From Pelagibacter sp047722505 (GTDB lineage Bacteria > Pseudomonadota > Alphaproteobacteria > Pelagibacterales > Pelagibacteraceae): DNA of 64,000 nucleotides. A model generated the notes under the pieces. It had not been told where the DNA came from. It saw nothing but the letters and a program-made list of their open reading frames with translations, and searched no databases. The position numbers were made by a program, and so were the translations under genes. Position 1 is the first letter of the stretch. Every line of letters starts with the position of its first letter. The DNA is taken from the NCBI RefSeq assembly GCF_047722505.1, contig NZ_CP159814.1:1054001-1118000 (forward strand). The letters run 5' to 3'. Shown piece after piece: positions 50,903 to 59,088 of this stretch.

Positions 50903-52050
50903 TCTTTATAAATTTTACCAAGATAGCTGTTAATAAATTTTTTATTTTTTACTAATTTTTGTATTATTAAGTTTCTAATCCAAATTGTTAATGGGTTAGA
51001 TAAATGAAAAGCAAAATAATTAAGTTTTGATTTTATATCAATCATCTTTACCCTTTTAACTCTTTCAGAGTTGAATTGAGTATTTTCATTTTCTAAATTT
51101 TTATACAGTTCATGAGCAACCTCTATTGATTGAGAGGCACCTTGCGCAAAGGTTGGGGGTAAAGCAAAAAAAGCATCCCCAATGATAAAGGTATTTTTAT
51201 TTTTTGGTTCATGCACCTTAGAACTCACAAATATTGGGAAGCATTTAATGCTTCTTAGATTGTTAATTGTTTCAGGAGCTACTTGTTTTGATATTTCAGA
51301 TATAATAGATGCAGTAAAATCTTTGTTCTCAAATAAAGAATAGTCGGATAACTCTTTAGTACTAAGCTTTTTTCTAAGAATGCTAATAAAATTAAACTGT
51401 CCTTTATTATTAATAGGATAAAGAACTGAGTGTAAGTTAGATCCTAAAAATAAAGATATATTCTCTGGGTTAATACCCTTAAGGGCATCCTGATCTATTG
51501 TAGCTCTTAAGGCAATAGAATTAAAATATTTTGGTTTAATTTCTTTATTGGCAATTAATGATTTTGTTTTTGAAAAAGTTCCATCAGAAATAATCAAGTA
51601 ATCACATTTAACAGATGAACCATCCTCAAAAGAAACTTCTTTATTTTCAACTTCTTCATTAATTTTTATAACTTTTTTATTATAATGAATAATATTTTCA
51701 TGAAGCCCATCTTTTAAGAAATTAATTAAAGTAGAGCGCTGTAAGGTAGTATATTTTGTATCAGTGCTGTTAAACATGGATATATCTAAATCACATATTT
51801 TCTTATTCTTTTTTAAGGAGTAGAAATCTAGTTTATGTGGGTGAAATTTATCTTCTGCCTGAATTTTTTGAAAATTTATTTGATTTAATAATTTAATACT
51901 ATTAACTGAAAGTTGAATTCCATATCCTTTTTCCAAGTTAACAGAACTATTTTTCTCATAAATTGTAATTTTATAATTTGAGTTTTTACTTAAAAGATTT
52001 GCAATATACAGACCTGAAATACCTGCCCCTATTATTACTATATTTTTCAT
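50899..52050 (-). CDS. FAD-dependent aromatic-ring monooxygenase (UbiH/salicylate hydroxylase-like)
   Basis: A 383-residue PHBH-fold flavoprotein. The FAD dinucleotide fold GAGISGLYIANLL is at residues 7-19, DG-type motif CDYLIISDGTFSKTKS in the middle, and the second FAD signature IIGDAFFALPPTFAQGASQSIE near residue 290 (the GD motif). Related enzymes hydroxylate ubiquinone precursors (UbiF, UbiH, UbiI, UbiL, UbiM) or aromatic acids. Given the small genome, ubiquinone synthesis is the simpler guess, but the substrate is not shown by sequence. It shares one base with mutY. Confidence 0.75.
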   Translation of the reverse strand: MKNIVIIGAGISGLYIANLLSKNSNYKITIYEKNSSVNLEKGYGIQLSVNSIKLLNQINFQKIQAEDKFHPHKLDFYSLKKNKKICDLDISMFNSTDTKYTTLQRSTLINFLKDGLHENIIHYNKKVIKINEEVENKEVSFEDGSSVKCDYLIISDGTFSKTKSLIANKEIKPKYFNSIALRATIDQDALKGINPENISLFLGSNLHSVLYPINNKGQFNFISILRKKLSTKELSDYSLFENKDFTASIISEISKQVAPETINNLRSIKCFPIFVSSKVHEPKNKNTFIIGDAFFALPPTFAQGASQSIEVAHELYKNLENENTQFNSERVKRVKMIDIKSKLNYFAFHLSNPLTIWIRNLIIQKLVKNKKFINSYLGKIYKD

Positions 52051-53030
52051 TAATCTTTTTTTAAATAATTAAAAATTTTTTTAGTAAATGTGGGCAAAGT
52101 ATAATCATCAAGCCTAGAGCTATCAATCCAAGAAGAGTTAGAAATTGCACCCTTTAACTTGGAAAATTTGATTATTACATTCATATTCATATTTGATATC
52201 TTGAAGTTTAAAGCTTTCGCTAAATTATCAGGTTTGGATATTTGCTTCATGGGAAATATTTGTAAATTCTTTAAAAAATTAAATTTAATATTTTTTATCA
52301 GTAAAAATTTATTATTCTTTTTGTAAACTTCTAACAAATAAAATTTATCAATCTTCTTTTTTCTTTCTTTTATTATTTCAAAATCTTTTTTTTTAAAAGA
52401 CTTACAATTTTTAATTAAAGGGCATTGGTGACATAGGGGATTTTTAGGTCGACAAATCAATGCGCCTAGCTCCATTAGCGCTTGCGCATAAGCACTTGCT
52501 CTAGTTGAATTACCTAATATTTTTTTACTCTTAACAAGATTATCTTTTGTAATTTCTTTGGGTAATTTTAAATTTAATAATCTTTTAATTACTCTTTCAA
52601 TATTTCCATCTAAGGGAATAAATGGCTTGTTAAAGGCAATTGCCATTATTGCATTAGAAGTGTAGTCACCTATTCCAGGTAATAATTTTAATTCTTCAAT
52701 CGTGCTTGGCAACCTTCTATTAAAATTTTTTTCTAATATTTGTGCAGTCTTTTTTAAGTTTCGTACTCTTGAATAATAACCAAGGCCTTCCCAATACTTT
52801 AAAAGTTTATGTTCCTTAATTTTTGATAGAGATTTAATATCAGGAATACCTTTTATAAAATTATTGAAATACGGAATTACAGTTGCAACCTGTGTTTGCT
52901 GCAACATAAATTCACTTACTAATGTGTAATATTCTCGCTTAACTTGTGATAGCTTTTTTCTCCATGGGAGTGGTCTTTTATTATTATCGTACCAATAAAG
53001 AATTTTATTTGTTAGTATGGATTTAGTCAT
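52050..53030 (-). CDS. mutY: A/G-specific adenine glycosylase MutY
   Basis: Removes adenine opposite 8-oxoguanine. It has a helix-hairpin-helix-GPD domain with EFMLQQTQVATVIPYF (catalytic Glu), LPGIGDYTSNAI and the catalytic Asp in PLDGNIERV. The Fe-S cluster is intact: CRPKNPLCHQCPLIKNC gives C-x6-C-x2-C-x5-C. A C-terminal NUDIX-like 8-oxoG domain follows. I start it at ATG 53030 (MTKSILTNKILYWYD), which matches E. coli MutY; the longer frame to 53075 would run into the divergent DUF721 gene. The two start codons abut as CATATG. Confidence 0.93.
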   Translation of the reverse strand: MTKSILTNKILYWYDNNKRPLPWRKKLSQVKREYYTLVSEFMLQQTQVATVIPYFNNFIKGIPDIKSLSKIKEHKLLKYWEGLGYYSRVRNLKKTAQILEKNFNRRLPSTIEELKLLPGIGDYTSNAIMAIAFNKPFIPLDGNIERVIKRLLNLKLPKEITKDNLVKSKKILGNSTRASAYAQALMELGALICRPKNPLCHQCPLIKNCKSFKKKDFEIIKERKKKIDKFYLLEVYKKNNKFLLIKNIKFNFLKNLQIFPMKQISKPDNLAKALNFKISNMNMNVIIKFSKLKGAISNSSWIDSSRLDDYTLPTFTKKIFNYLKKD

Positions 53031-53519
53031 ATGCATTTTAAAAATAATACTAAGCAGAGGTTTAAAACTATTCAAGGCTTAAGGTCTTTTAAAGACACTT
53101 TGCCAAAAAATATTAAAAAAATAATCAAAAAAAAGGGTCATATATTTTCTGAAACACTTAATAACTGGAAGTACATAGTTGGAGATGATCTTTTTAAAAT
53201 ATGCTATCCCAAATCCTTTAAAAATTCGAATAAATTTGGAGTAAGCACTCTTCAAATTATGGTGAAGCGAGGACACGAAATTGATTTAGAATATTCAAAA
53301 AAAATAATAATGGATAAAATGAATAGTTTCTTTGGCTATGCCGTTGTTGAAAAATTGAAATTTATAAGTTTTGATGATGTTCAAACAAAATTCAAAAAAT
53401 TAGATGCTAATGAAAACCATGTGACAAATATTAAATATGCAGATAGAATAAATAGTATTAAAAATGATAAAATAAAAAAATCATTACTTGAATTAACAAA
53501 ACTATTTAAACAACGATGA
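53031..53519 (+). CDS. dciA: DUF721 protein, probable DciA-type helicase-loading factor
   Basis: A 162-residue protein whose N-terminal half (about 1-95) is a DUF721 domain: ILNNWKYIVGDDLFKICYPKSF-like block (residues 45-65) and TLQIMVKRGHEIDLEYSKKIIMDKMNSFFGY. DUF721 is now known as DciA, the ancestral loader for the DnaB helicase in bacteria without DnaC. The second half is low-complexity and basic. The mutY-DUF721-dsbA-smc order is conserved in Alphaproteobacteria. It overlaps the dsbA-like gene by 4 bp. Confidence 0.75.
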   Translation: MHFKNNTKQRFKTIQGLRSFKDTLPKNIKKIIKKKGHIFSETLNNWKYIVGDDLFKICYPKSFKNSNKFGVSTLQIMVKRGHEIDLEYSKKIIMDKMNSFFGYAVVEKLKFISFDDVQTKFKKLDANENHVTNIKYADRINSIKNDKIKKSLLELTKLFKQR

Positions 53520-54106
53520 AAAAATTAACCTCAGCATTATTTATAATATTTATAATCTTCTCCGCTAAAGCGTTTGCTGCAGATAATGAAATAATTAAAA
53601 GAATTACCGAGGGTGAAGAAAGTGCCAAAATAACAATAATTGCTTACGAGTCATTGACTTGTGGTCACTGTGCAAATTTTCATAAAGATGTTTATCCAGA
53701 ACTAAAAAAAGACTTCATTGATAAAGGGTTGGTAAGAATTGAATTTAGACATTTTCCATTAGATTTAGCTGCATTTAATGCATCAAAAATTGCACAATGT
53801 AATAACGATGGCAGTTCAAGTATCATGAACACTTTATACTCTGGCCAAACAAAATGGGCCAGAGGAAAGACACCAGAAGAAGCAACAGGTTATTTGAAAA
53901 ATTTCTTAGAAGATGAAAATGTGAATGTAAATTTTGAAAAATGCCTGAGCAATAAAGCTATAGAGGATTATGTTTTAAATGATCGAATCGATGGGGTAAA
54001 AAAATTTGAAGTTAATGCTACTCCTACGATAATAATTAATGACAAAAAGTTTGATAAAGCCCTAAATTATAAGAATTTAAAAAAATATCTGGAAAAACTG
54101 ATATAA
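53516..54106 (+). CDS. DsbA-family thiol:disulfide oxidoreductase
   Basis: Periplasmic thioredoxin-fold protein of 196 residues. A signal peptide ends near residue 21 (KAFA), the active site CGHC is at 49-52 in ESLTCGHCANF, and a cis-proline loop sits in NATPTIIIND near residue 164. The helical insertion between them is DsbA-like rather than thioredoxin-like. Two further cysteines, at about 102 (IAQCNNDG) and 143 (EKCLSN), may form a second disulfide. It follows DUF721 by overlap and precedes smc by 8 bp. Confidence 0.88.
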   Translation: MKKLTSALFIIFIIFSAKAFAADNEIIKRITEGEESAKITIIAYESLTCGHCANFHKDVYPELKKDFIDKGLVRIEFRHFPLDLAAFNASKIAQCNNDGSSSIMNTLYSGQTKWARGKTPEEATGYLKNFLEDENVNVNFEKCLSNKAIEDYVLNDRIDGVKKFEVNATPTIIINDKKFDKALNYKNLKKYLEKLI

Positions 54107-54114
54107 GTTAGTCC

Positions 54115-56688
54115 ATGGAGTTTAAAAAAATCCAATTAAATGGATTTAAATCATTCGCTGAAAAAACAAATTTTCTAATAGAGCATGGCTTAACCGGCAT
54201 CGTTGGCCCTAACGGTTGTGGGAAATCCAATATTGTAGAATCCTTAAGATGGGTTATGGGTGAAACCTCAGCTAAGAGTATGCGTGGCTCAGGTATGGAA
54301 GATGTCATCTTTAATGGGACATCCAATAAATCTTCTAAAAATATAGCAGAAGTTTCAATAAGCTTAGATAACGCAAACCATGATGGTCCAATGCAATATA
54401 AAGATTTAGATCATATAGAGGTTAAAAGAAAAATTGAAAAAGATAAGGGTTCAAAATTTTACATAAATAATAAAGAAGTTAGAGCTAGAGATGCTCAAAT
54501 TTTTTTTGCAGATTTATCTACAGGTGCTCACTCACCATCAATGATTAGTCAGGGACGTATTGGAGCCTTAGTGACTGCTAAGCCTACAGACAGACGTGCA
54601 ATTTTAGAAGAAGCAGCTAATATTTCAGGATTACATGTTAGAAGACATGAAGCTGAACTTAGATTAAATGCTGCAGAAGCAAATTTAAAAAGAGCTGATG
54701 AATTAAGAAGACAACAAGAAAAACAGCTAGCAAATCTTCAGAAGCAAGCTGAGGAAGCAACAAAATACAAACTTATATCTGAGGAAATAAAAAAAATTGA
54801 AGCAGGGTTATATTATCTAAAATTATTAGACATTGATAATGAAATTAGAATAGAAAATGAAATCAACAATGAAGCTGAGGGAGAAGTGAGCAGCTTCAAT
54901 CAACAAATTTCTCAGTTTGAAAGTTTAATTAAAACTGAGACAGATAAAGTTTCTCCATTAAGAGAAAAAAATATTGAGAACCTTTCAAGAATACAACGAT
55001 TGAACTTAGAATTACAAAGTCTAGATGAGGAAAATGTAAGAACACAAGATGAGATAGAAAATTTTAAAAAATCTTTAAAAACAATCGAAGAGGATATTGA
55101 TAGAGAAAAAGGTATTGTAATAGATGCAAATTCAAATGAAAAAAGATTAAAAGAAGAAAAAAGTGAATTAATAGAAATAGACTCTAAATATTTTGAAACA
55201 GAAAAATTGTCAAACGAAGACCTTGAGAGGGCAAAAAACCAACTTAATAAAGAGCAAAAAGCTGTAGATGAAATTATTGAAATATTTGCTAATGGCAACA
55301 TAAATATCAATATTGACCCAATTAAAGACGTCATTAGTACAATCGAAAAAATTAAAGAATTAATAAACAGTAATGAAGCTAGCCAAGCTCTTACATTACT
55401 GGATAGAACTAAAATGGAATTAAATAATTTCTTAAATAATTTAGCTAATGATGAAAGTAAAAGTAAATTAACTGATATTGATGAAAAAAATAGCAATATA
55501 AAATTACTTCAAGAAAAATATGCAGATAGTTTTAGTAAAAACCAATCAATTAAAAAAGAGTCTATAAAAAGAAATGAAAGAATCAAAGCTATAGAATCAG
55601 AAGTTGAAAGTTGGAAAAACTTACTTTCAAACTCACAAAAAATGGTGACAGAATTAACTGAAAGAAAAAATAAATTATTATCACAATTAAATGAACGTGA
55701 CCAACAACCCAAGGCTCAAGCAGAAAAAAAAGGTCAAGCTACAGAGGGTCTAAGAATTTCACAAAATGAAAAAATTGAGAATGAAAAAATAATCGAAGAA
55801 ACAGATAAAAAGATAAACTCTTTAAGACTTGAGTTAAATGACGTTCAAGAAAGATCTATTCAAATAAGAGAAAGGAAAGCAAGCTCAGGAGCAACTGTTG
55901 AAGGTTTAAAAAAACGTAAAGAAGATCTGTTAGAAAGAGTTAGCTCTGAACTTAATCTTGAAGAAAATGATATTCTAGAAAATTCTAATTTAAATGGTGT
56001 TGTAGAGTTACCCAATTCCGTTGATCAAGAAGAAGCTCTTGATGAAAAAAAAAGAGAAAGAGAGAAGCTAGGATCAGTTAACCTTAGAGCAGATGAAGAA
56101 ACCAGCAAATATGAAATAGAAATTAAAAAAATGGAACAAGATAGAGCAGATCTTGTGTCTGCTATTATAAAATTAAAAGAAAGTATTAATGAATTAAATC
56201 AAAAAGGAAGAGAAAGATTATTAGAAGCCTTTGAAAAAGTTAATAGAAAATTTAATGAAGTTTATACAAAGCTATTTAATGGTGGAAATGCAAAACTAGA
56301 GTTGGTGGACTCTGATGATCCGCTTGAAGCTGGTTTGGAAATGCTGGTAAGTCCTCCTGGTAAAAGGCTTCAGTCTATAACTTTACTATCTGGTGGTGAA
56401 CAAGCTTTAACAGCCTTGTCTCTTATTTTTGCTGTGTTCCTTACCAACCCATCTCCAATCTGTGTGTTGGATGAAGTTGATGCTCCGCTAGATGATGCTA
56501 ACGTAACAAGATTTTGTGGACTTCTTGATGATTTAACTAAAATAACTGACACTAAATTTATTATCGTGACTCACCATGCTCTAACTATGTCAAAAATGAA
56601 TAGACTTTATGGAGTTACAATGCCTGAAAAAGGTATTAGCCAACTTGTTGCTGTAGACTTGCAAAAAGCAGAGAGCATGGTTGCGTAA
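54115..56688 (+). CDS. smc: Chromosome segregation protein SMC, shortened, no recognisable hinge
   Basis: Head domains of SMC are intact: Walker A GPNGCGKS at 31-38, Q-loop region with ISQGRIGALV, the ABC signature LSGGEQ (758-763) and Walker B VCVLDEVDAPLDD-like block near 783-795. The LGSVNLRADEE segment and the long helices match alphaproteobacterial SMC. The protein is 857 residues against about 1150 usual. The globular hinge expected in the middle of the coiled coil is not visible: residues about 385-450 are helical Asn/Ile/Lys-rich sequence without the conserved glycines of the hinge. See findings. It probably still works with ScpAB, which are not in the window. Confidence 0.92.
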   Translation: MEFKKIQLNGFKSFAEKTNFLIEHGLTGIVGPNGCGKSNIVESLRWVMGETSAKSMRGSGMEDVIFNGTSNKSSKNIAEVSISLDNANHDGPMQYKDLDHIEVKRKIEKDKGSKFYINNKEVRARDAQIFFADLSTGAHSPSMISQGRIGALVTAKPTDRRAILEEAANISGLHVRRHEAELRLNAAEANLKRADELRRQQEKQLANLQKQAEEATKYKLISEEIKKIEAGLYYLKLLDIDNEIRIENEINNEAEGEVSSFNQQISQFESLIKTETDKVSPLREKNIENLSRIQRLNLELQSLDEENVRTQDEIENFKKSLKTIEEDIDREKGIVIDANSNEKRLKEEKSELIEIDSKYFETEKLSNEDLERAKNQLNKEQKAVDEIIEIFANGNININIDPIKDVISTIEKIKELINSNEASQALTLLDRTKMELNNFLNNLANDESKSKLTDIDEKNSNIKLLQEKYADSFSKNQSIKKESIKRNERIKAIESEVESWKNLLSNSQKMVTELTERKNKLLSQLNERDQQPKAQAEKKGQATEGLRISQNEKIENEKIIEETDKKINSLRLELNDVQERSIQIRERKASSGATVEGLKKRKEDLLERVSSELNLEENDILENSNLNGVVELPNSVDQEEALDEKKREREKLGSVNLRADEETSKYEIEIKKMEQDRADLVSAIIKLKESINELNQKGRERLLEAFEKVNRKFNEVYTKLFNGGNAKLELVDSDDPLEAGLEMLVSPPGKRLQSITLLSGGEQALTALSLIFAVFLTNPSPICVLDEVDAPLDDANVTRFCGLLDDLTKITDTKFIIVTHHALTMSKMNRLYGVTMPEKGISQLVAVDLQKAESMVA

Positions 56689-56696
56689 TAATTTAA

Positions 56697-56972
56697 ATGC
56701 CAAAAGATAGCCTTAAAACTCGCTTGGAGATTGCAAAAACTAAGCTTTCTAAGAAAAATCTATATAAAAATGAAGAAGCACCCTCTTCTATTGGGACTGC
56801 CTTTAAATTAAGTACAGAATTAGTGTCTGCAGTGGCAGTTGGGACAATTATAGGGTTTATTTTAGACAAGACCTTTGGTACTAAGCCCTGGTTAATATTA
56901 ATATTTTTTTTTGTAGGTGTTGTTGCTGGAATTATAAACGTATTCAGATCTGCAAAAAATATGCAAAAATAG
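56697..56972 (+). CDS. atpI: ATP synthase-associated protein I (AtpI-like)
   Basis: A 91-residue protein with two hydrophobic segments (about 38-58 and 62-82). The first includes SAVAVGTIIGFILDKTFGTKPW, which resembles AtpI/AtpZ and the Gly-rich transmembrane motif of that family. AtpI assists assembly of the c-ring or carries Mg2+; its role is not settled. Position immediately ahead of atpB supports the call. It lies 8 bp after smc. Confidence 0.85.
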   Translation: MPKDSLKTRLEIAKTKLSKKNLYKNEEAPSSIGTAFKLSTELVSAVAVGTIIGFILDKTFGTKPWLILIFFFVGVVAGIINVFRSAKNMQK

Positions 56973-56984
56973 ACTTAAAAAATT

Positions 56985-57719
56985 ATGGCTACAAACCCAA
57001 TGAACCAATTCGAAGTTTATAGAATTGGACCTGAGATTAAATTAGGGGCAATAGATATTTCTTTCACAAACGCAAGTTTGTTTATGGTGATTAGTTCACT
57101 TGCAATCTTATTAGTTTTTAATTTAGGGTCAAAAAAAAATTCCTTACTACCAAGCAAGATGCAACTTCTTTCTGAATTAAGCTATACTTTTGTCTCCAAA
57201 ATGATTAGCGATACCGCAGGATCAAAAGCAAAACCTTACTTTGCGTTTATCTTCTCAATATTTATGTTTGTACTATTCTGCAACATGTTTGGGATGATCC
57301 CTTACGCCTTTACAGTAACTAGCCATATCATTGTTACTTTTATCTTGGCTTCATTTATTTTTGTGGGTGTAACAATTATTGGATTTATGAAACATGGATT
57401 AGGATATTTAAAATTATTTGTACCTAGCGGAGTACCTGCTGTACTATTACCACTGATAGTTGTTATAGAAATAATTTCTTACTTAAGTAGACCAGTTAGT
57501 CTTTCAGTTCGTTTATTTGCAAACATGATGGCTGGTCATACTATGATGAAAGTTTTCGGAGGCTTTGTAATAAGCCTTGGAATAGTTGGTGGATGGCTTC
57601 CACTGAGTTTTTCGGTTGCATTAACTGGCTTGGAAATACTAGTTGCTTTTCTTCAAGCATATGTTTTCGCAATCTTAACCTGCATCTACTTAAATGATGC
57701 ATTAAATTTACACCATTAA
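56985..57719 (+). CDS. atpB: F0F1 ATP synthase subunit a
   Basis: Stator channel subunit carrying protons past the c-ring. It is 244 residues with six or so helices. The essential Arg is in RPVSLSVRLFANMMAGH (around residue 175-190), and the last helices contain the conserved Glu/His-rich and Gln residues (EILVAFLQAYVFAILTCIYL). It is in the I-a-c-b'-b order of alphaproteobacterial F0 operons, which are separate from the F1 genes (atpHAGDC). Confidence 0.96.
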   Translation: MATNPMNQFEVYRIGPEIKLGAIDISFTNASLFMVISSLAILLVFNLGSKKNSLLPSKMQLLSELSYTFVSKMISDTAGSKAKPYFAFIFSIFMFVLFCNMFGMIPYAFTVTSHIIVTFILASFIFVGVTIIGFMKHGLGYLKLFVPSGVPAVLLPLIVVIEIISYLSRPVSLSVRLFANMMAGHTMMKVFGGFVISLGIVGGWLPLSFSVALTGLEILVAFLQAYVFAILTCIYLNDALNLHH

Positions 57720-57726
57720 CTAACAT

Positions 57727-57734
57727 AAGGAGGA
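57727..57734 (+). promoter_or_regulatory. Strong Shine-Dalgarno site of atpE
   Basis: AAGGAGGA at 57727-57734, four bases before the ATG at 57739, a full anti-16S match. It is the strongest ribosome site I saw in the window and sits before the subunit needed in about ten or more copies per complex. Confidence 0.8.
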
Positions 57735-57738
57735 TATA

Positions 57739-57966
57739 ATGGAATTAGAAGCAGCAAAAATGATCGGAGCAGGACTAGCAGCAATAGCTCTAGCCGGTGC
57801 CGGTGTTGGAATTGGAATTATTTTTGGTAATTACCTTTCTGGCGCAATGAGAAACCCATCTGCAGCTCAAAAACAATTTCCTAATCTTTTATTAGGTTTT
57901 GCTTTAGCTGAAGCAACTGGCCTATTTGGATTAGTTGTAGCGTTAATTATTTTATTTGCATTTTAA
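57739..57966 (+). CDS. atpE: F0F1 ATP synthase subunit c
   Basis: Proteolipid of the rotor ring, 75 residues, two helices. Helix 1 has the Gly/Ala-rich pattern AGAGVGIGIIFG. The loop has RNPSAAQKQFP, and the proton-binding Glu58 is in helix 2 (FALAEATGLFG). A Glu flanked by Ala and with no sodium-site Gln/Thr set points to proton coupling. It is preceded by a strong Shine-Dalgarno sequence and overlapped by nothing. Confidence 0.96.
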   Translation: MELEAAKMIGAGLAAIALAGAGVGIGIIFGNYLSGAMRNPSAAQKQFPNLLLGFALAEATGLFGLVVALIILFAF

Positions 57967-57971
57967 ATTTA

Positions 57972-58562
57972 ATGATTAAAAAAATATTTTTTCAGTCGAT
58001 ATTTTTAAGCTTCCTGTTTTTTATGGAAGCTTTTGCAGCTGAAAGCGGTGGAATGCCTCAATTAAATCCTGAGTTTTGGGTTTCTCAAATTTTTTGGTTA
58101 ATTATTACTTTTGGAATTTTATATGTTGTTTTATCTAAACTTATACTTCCAAAAATAAGTGCCAACCTAGAAACTAGAAAATCTCAAATTTTAGAAAATA
58201 TTGAGGCTGCAGAGAAGAAAAGAAAAGAAAGTGAACAAAAAATTGAAGAATACGAAAAGATAGTACATGACAGCAAAAATGAGGCTAAAAACTATTTTAA
58301 GCAAGCTAGAGAAAAGGTGTTGAAAGATATTGGTGTAAAAAAAGAAGCACTAGATAAAGAAATTGATGAAGAGGTTAATAAAGCAGAGATTGAGATAAAA
58401 ACTTTTAGAGATAATGCACCTGAAAAAATCAGGAAGATTGCTGAAGAGACTTCTTCGGACTTGCTGCAGCAACTAATAGGAGCTGAAGTTAACAGTAGTA
58501 GTATTTCTGCAATAGTAGAAGATCTTTCAAGAAAAAAAATGGATGAATATTATGGTAATTGA
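57972..58562 (+). CDS. F0F1 ATP synthase subunit b' (b-prime)
   Basis: Peripheral-stalk subunit. The N-terminus has a hydrophobic stretch that could be a signal or an extra helix (residues 5-22), then QLNPEFWVSQIFWLIITFGILYVVL forms the membrane helix and a long charged coiled coil (about 65-190) follows. Alphaproteobacteria carry b and b' as a heterodimer; the first copy with the longer N-terminus is b'. It lies 5 bp after atpE and overlaps the b subunit gene. Confidence 0.9.
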   Translation: MIKKIFFQSIFLSFLFFMEAFAAESGGMPQLNPEFWVSQIFWLIITFGILYVVLSKLILPKISANLETRKSQILENIEAAEKKRKESEQKIEEYEKIVHDSKNEAKNYFKQAREKVLKDIGVKKEALDKEIDEEVNKAEIEIKTFRDNAPEKIRKIAEETSSDLLQQLIGAEVNSSSISAIVEDLSRKKMDEYYGN

Positions 58563-59049
58563 TGCAACTTTTTGGGTAGCTATATCTTTTATAATATTTA
58601 TAGGAGCTTTAGTTTATTTAAAAATACCTCAAAAAATTAATGAGCTTTTAAATAAGCTTATCCTTGATATTAAAAATGAAATAGATGAAAGTGAAAAGCT
58701 AAGACAAGAAGCAAAGGTCTTACTAGATAGTGCTCAAAATAAACTTGATACTGCACAAACAGTAAGTAACGATATTTTGCAACAAGCAAAGAAAGATAGT
58801 GATCACCTTATAATCGAAATGAATGATAAGTTTCATAAATCTTCAGAAATTAAAAAGAATTTAGCAGAAAATAAAATTTCACAAATGAAAGAAGCTGCAC
58901 TTAAAGAAATAAAAGATGTTTCAATTAAAATTGCTGTTGATTCAGTTAAAAAAATTATTAATACTTCTGTTGATAAATCAAAGCTTGATGGTCTTTTTGA
59001 AAAAAACCTTGAAGAAACAAAAATAGCTTTAAAAAGAATAAGCTCATAA
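58552..59049 (+). CDS. atpF: F0F1 ATP synthase subunit b
   Basis: Second stalk subunit: N-terminal helix DATFWVAISFIIFIGALVYL, then IPQKINELLNKLI and a long coiled coil. I use ATG 58552; an ATG at 58543 would add three residues, and both overlap b' . About 165 residues. It is the last gene of the F0 cluster; crtI follows after 39 bp on the same strand. Confidence 0.9.
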   Translation: MVIDATFWVAISFIIFIGALVYLKIPQKINELLNKLILDIKNEIDESEKLRQEAKVLLDSAQNKLDTAQTVSNDILQQAKKDSDHLIIEMNDKFHKSSEIKKNLAENKISQMKEAALKEIKDVSIKIAVDSVKKIINTSVDKSKLDGLFEKNLEETKIALKRISS

Positions 59050-59088
59050 TTACCTTACAATTTTTTAAAAAAACTATAAATTAACTCA

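Noticed and set aside
54912..55496. 194-codon frame opposite smc
   Set aside because: Leu/Ser/Phe-rich translation is the expected shadow of a Lys/Glu/Asn coiled coil; smc is clearly the gene.
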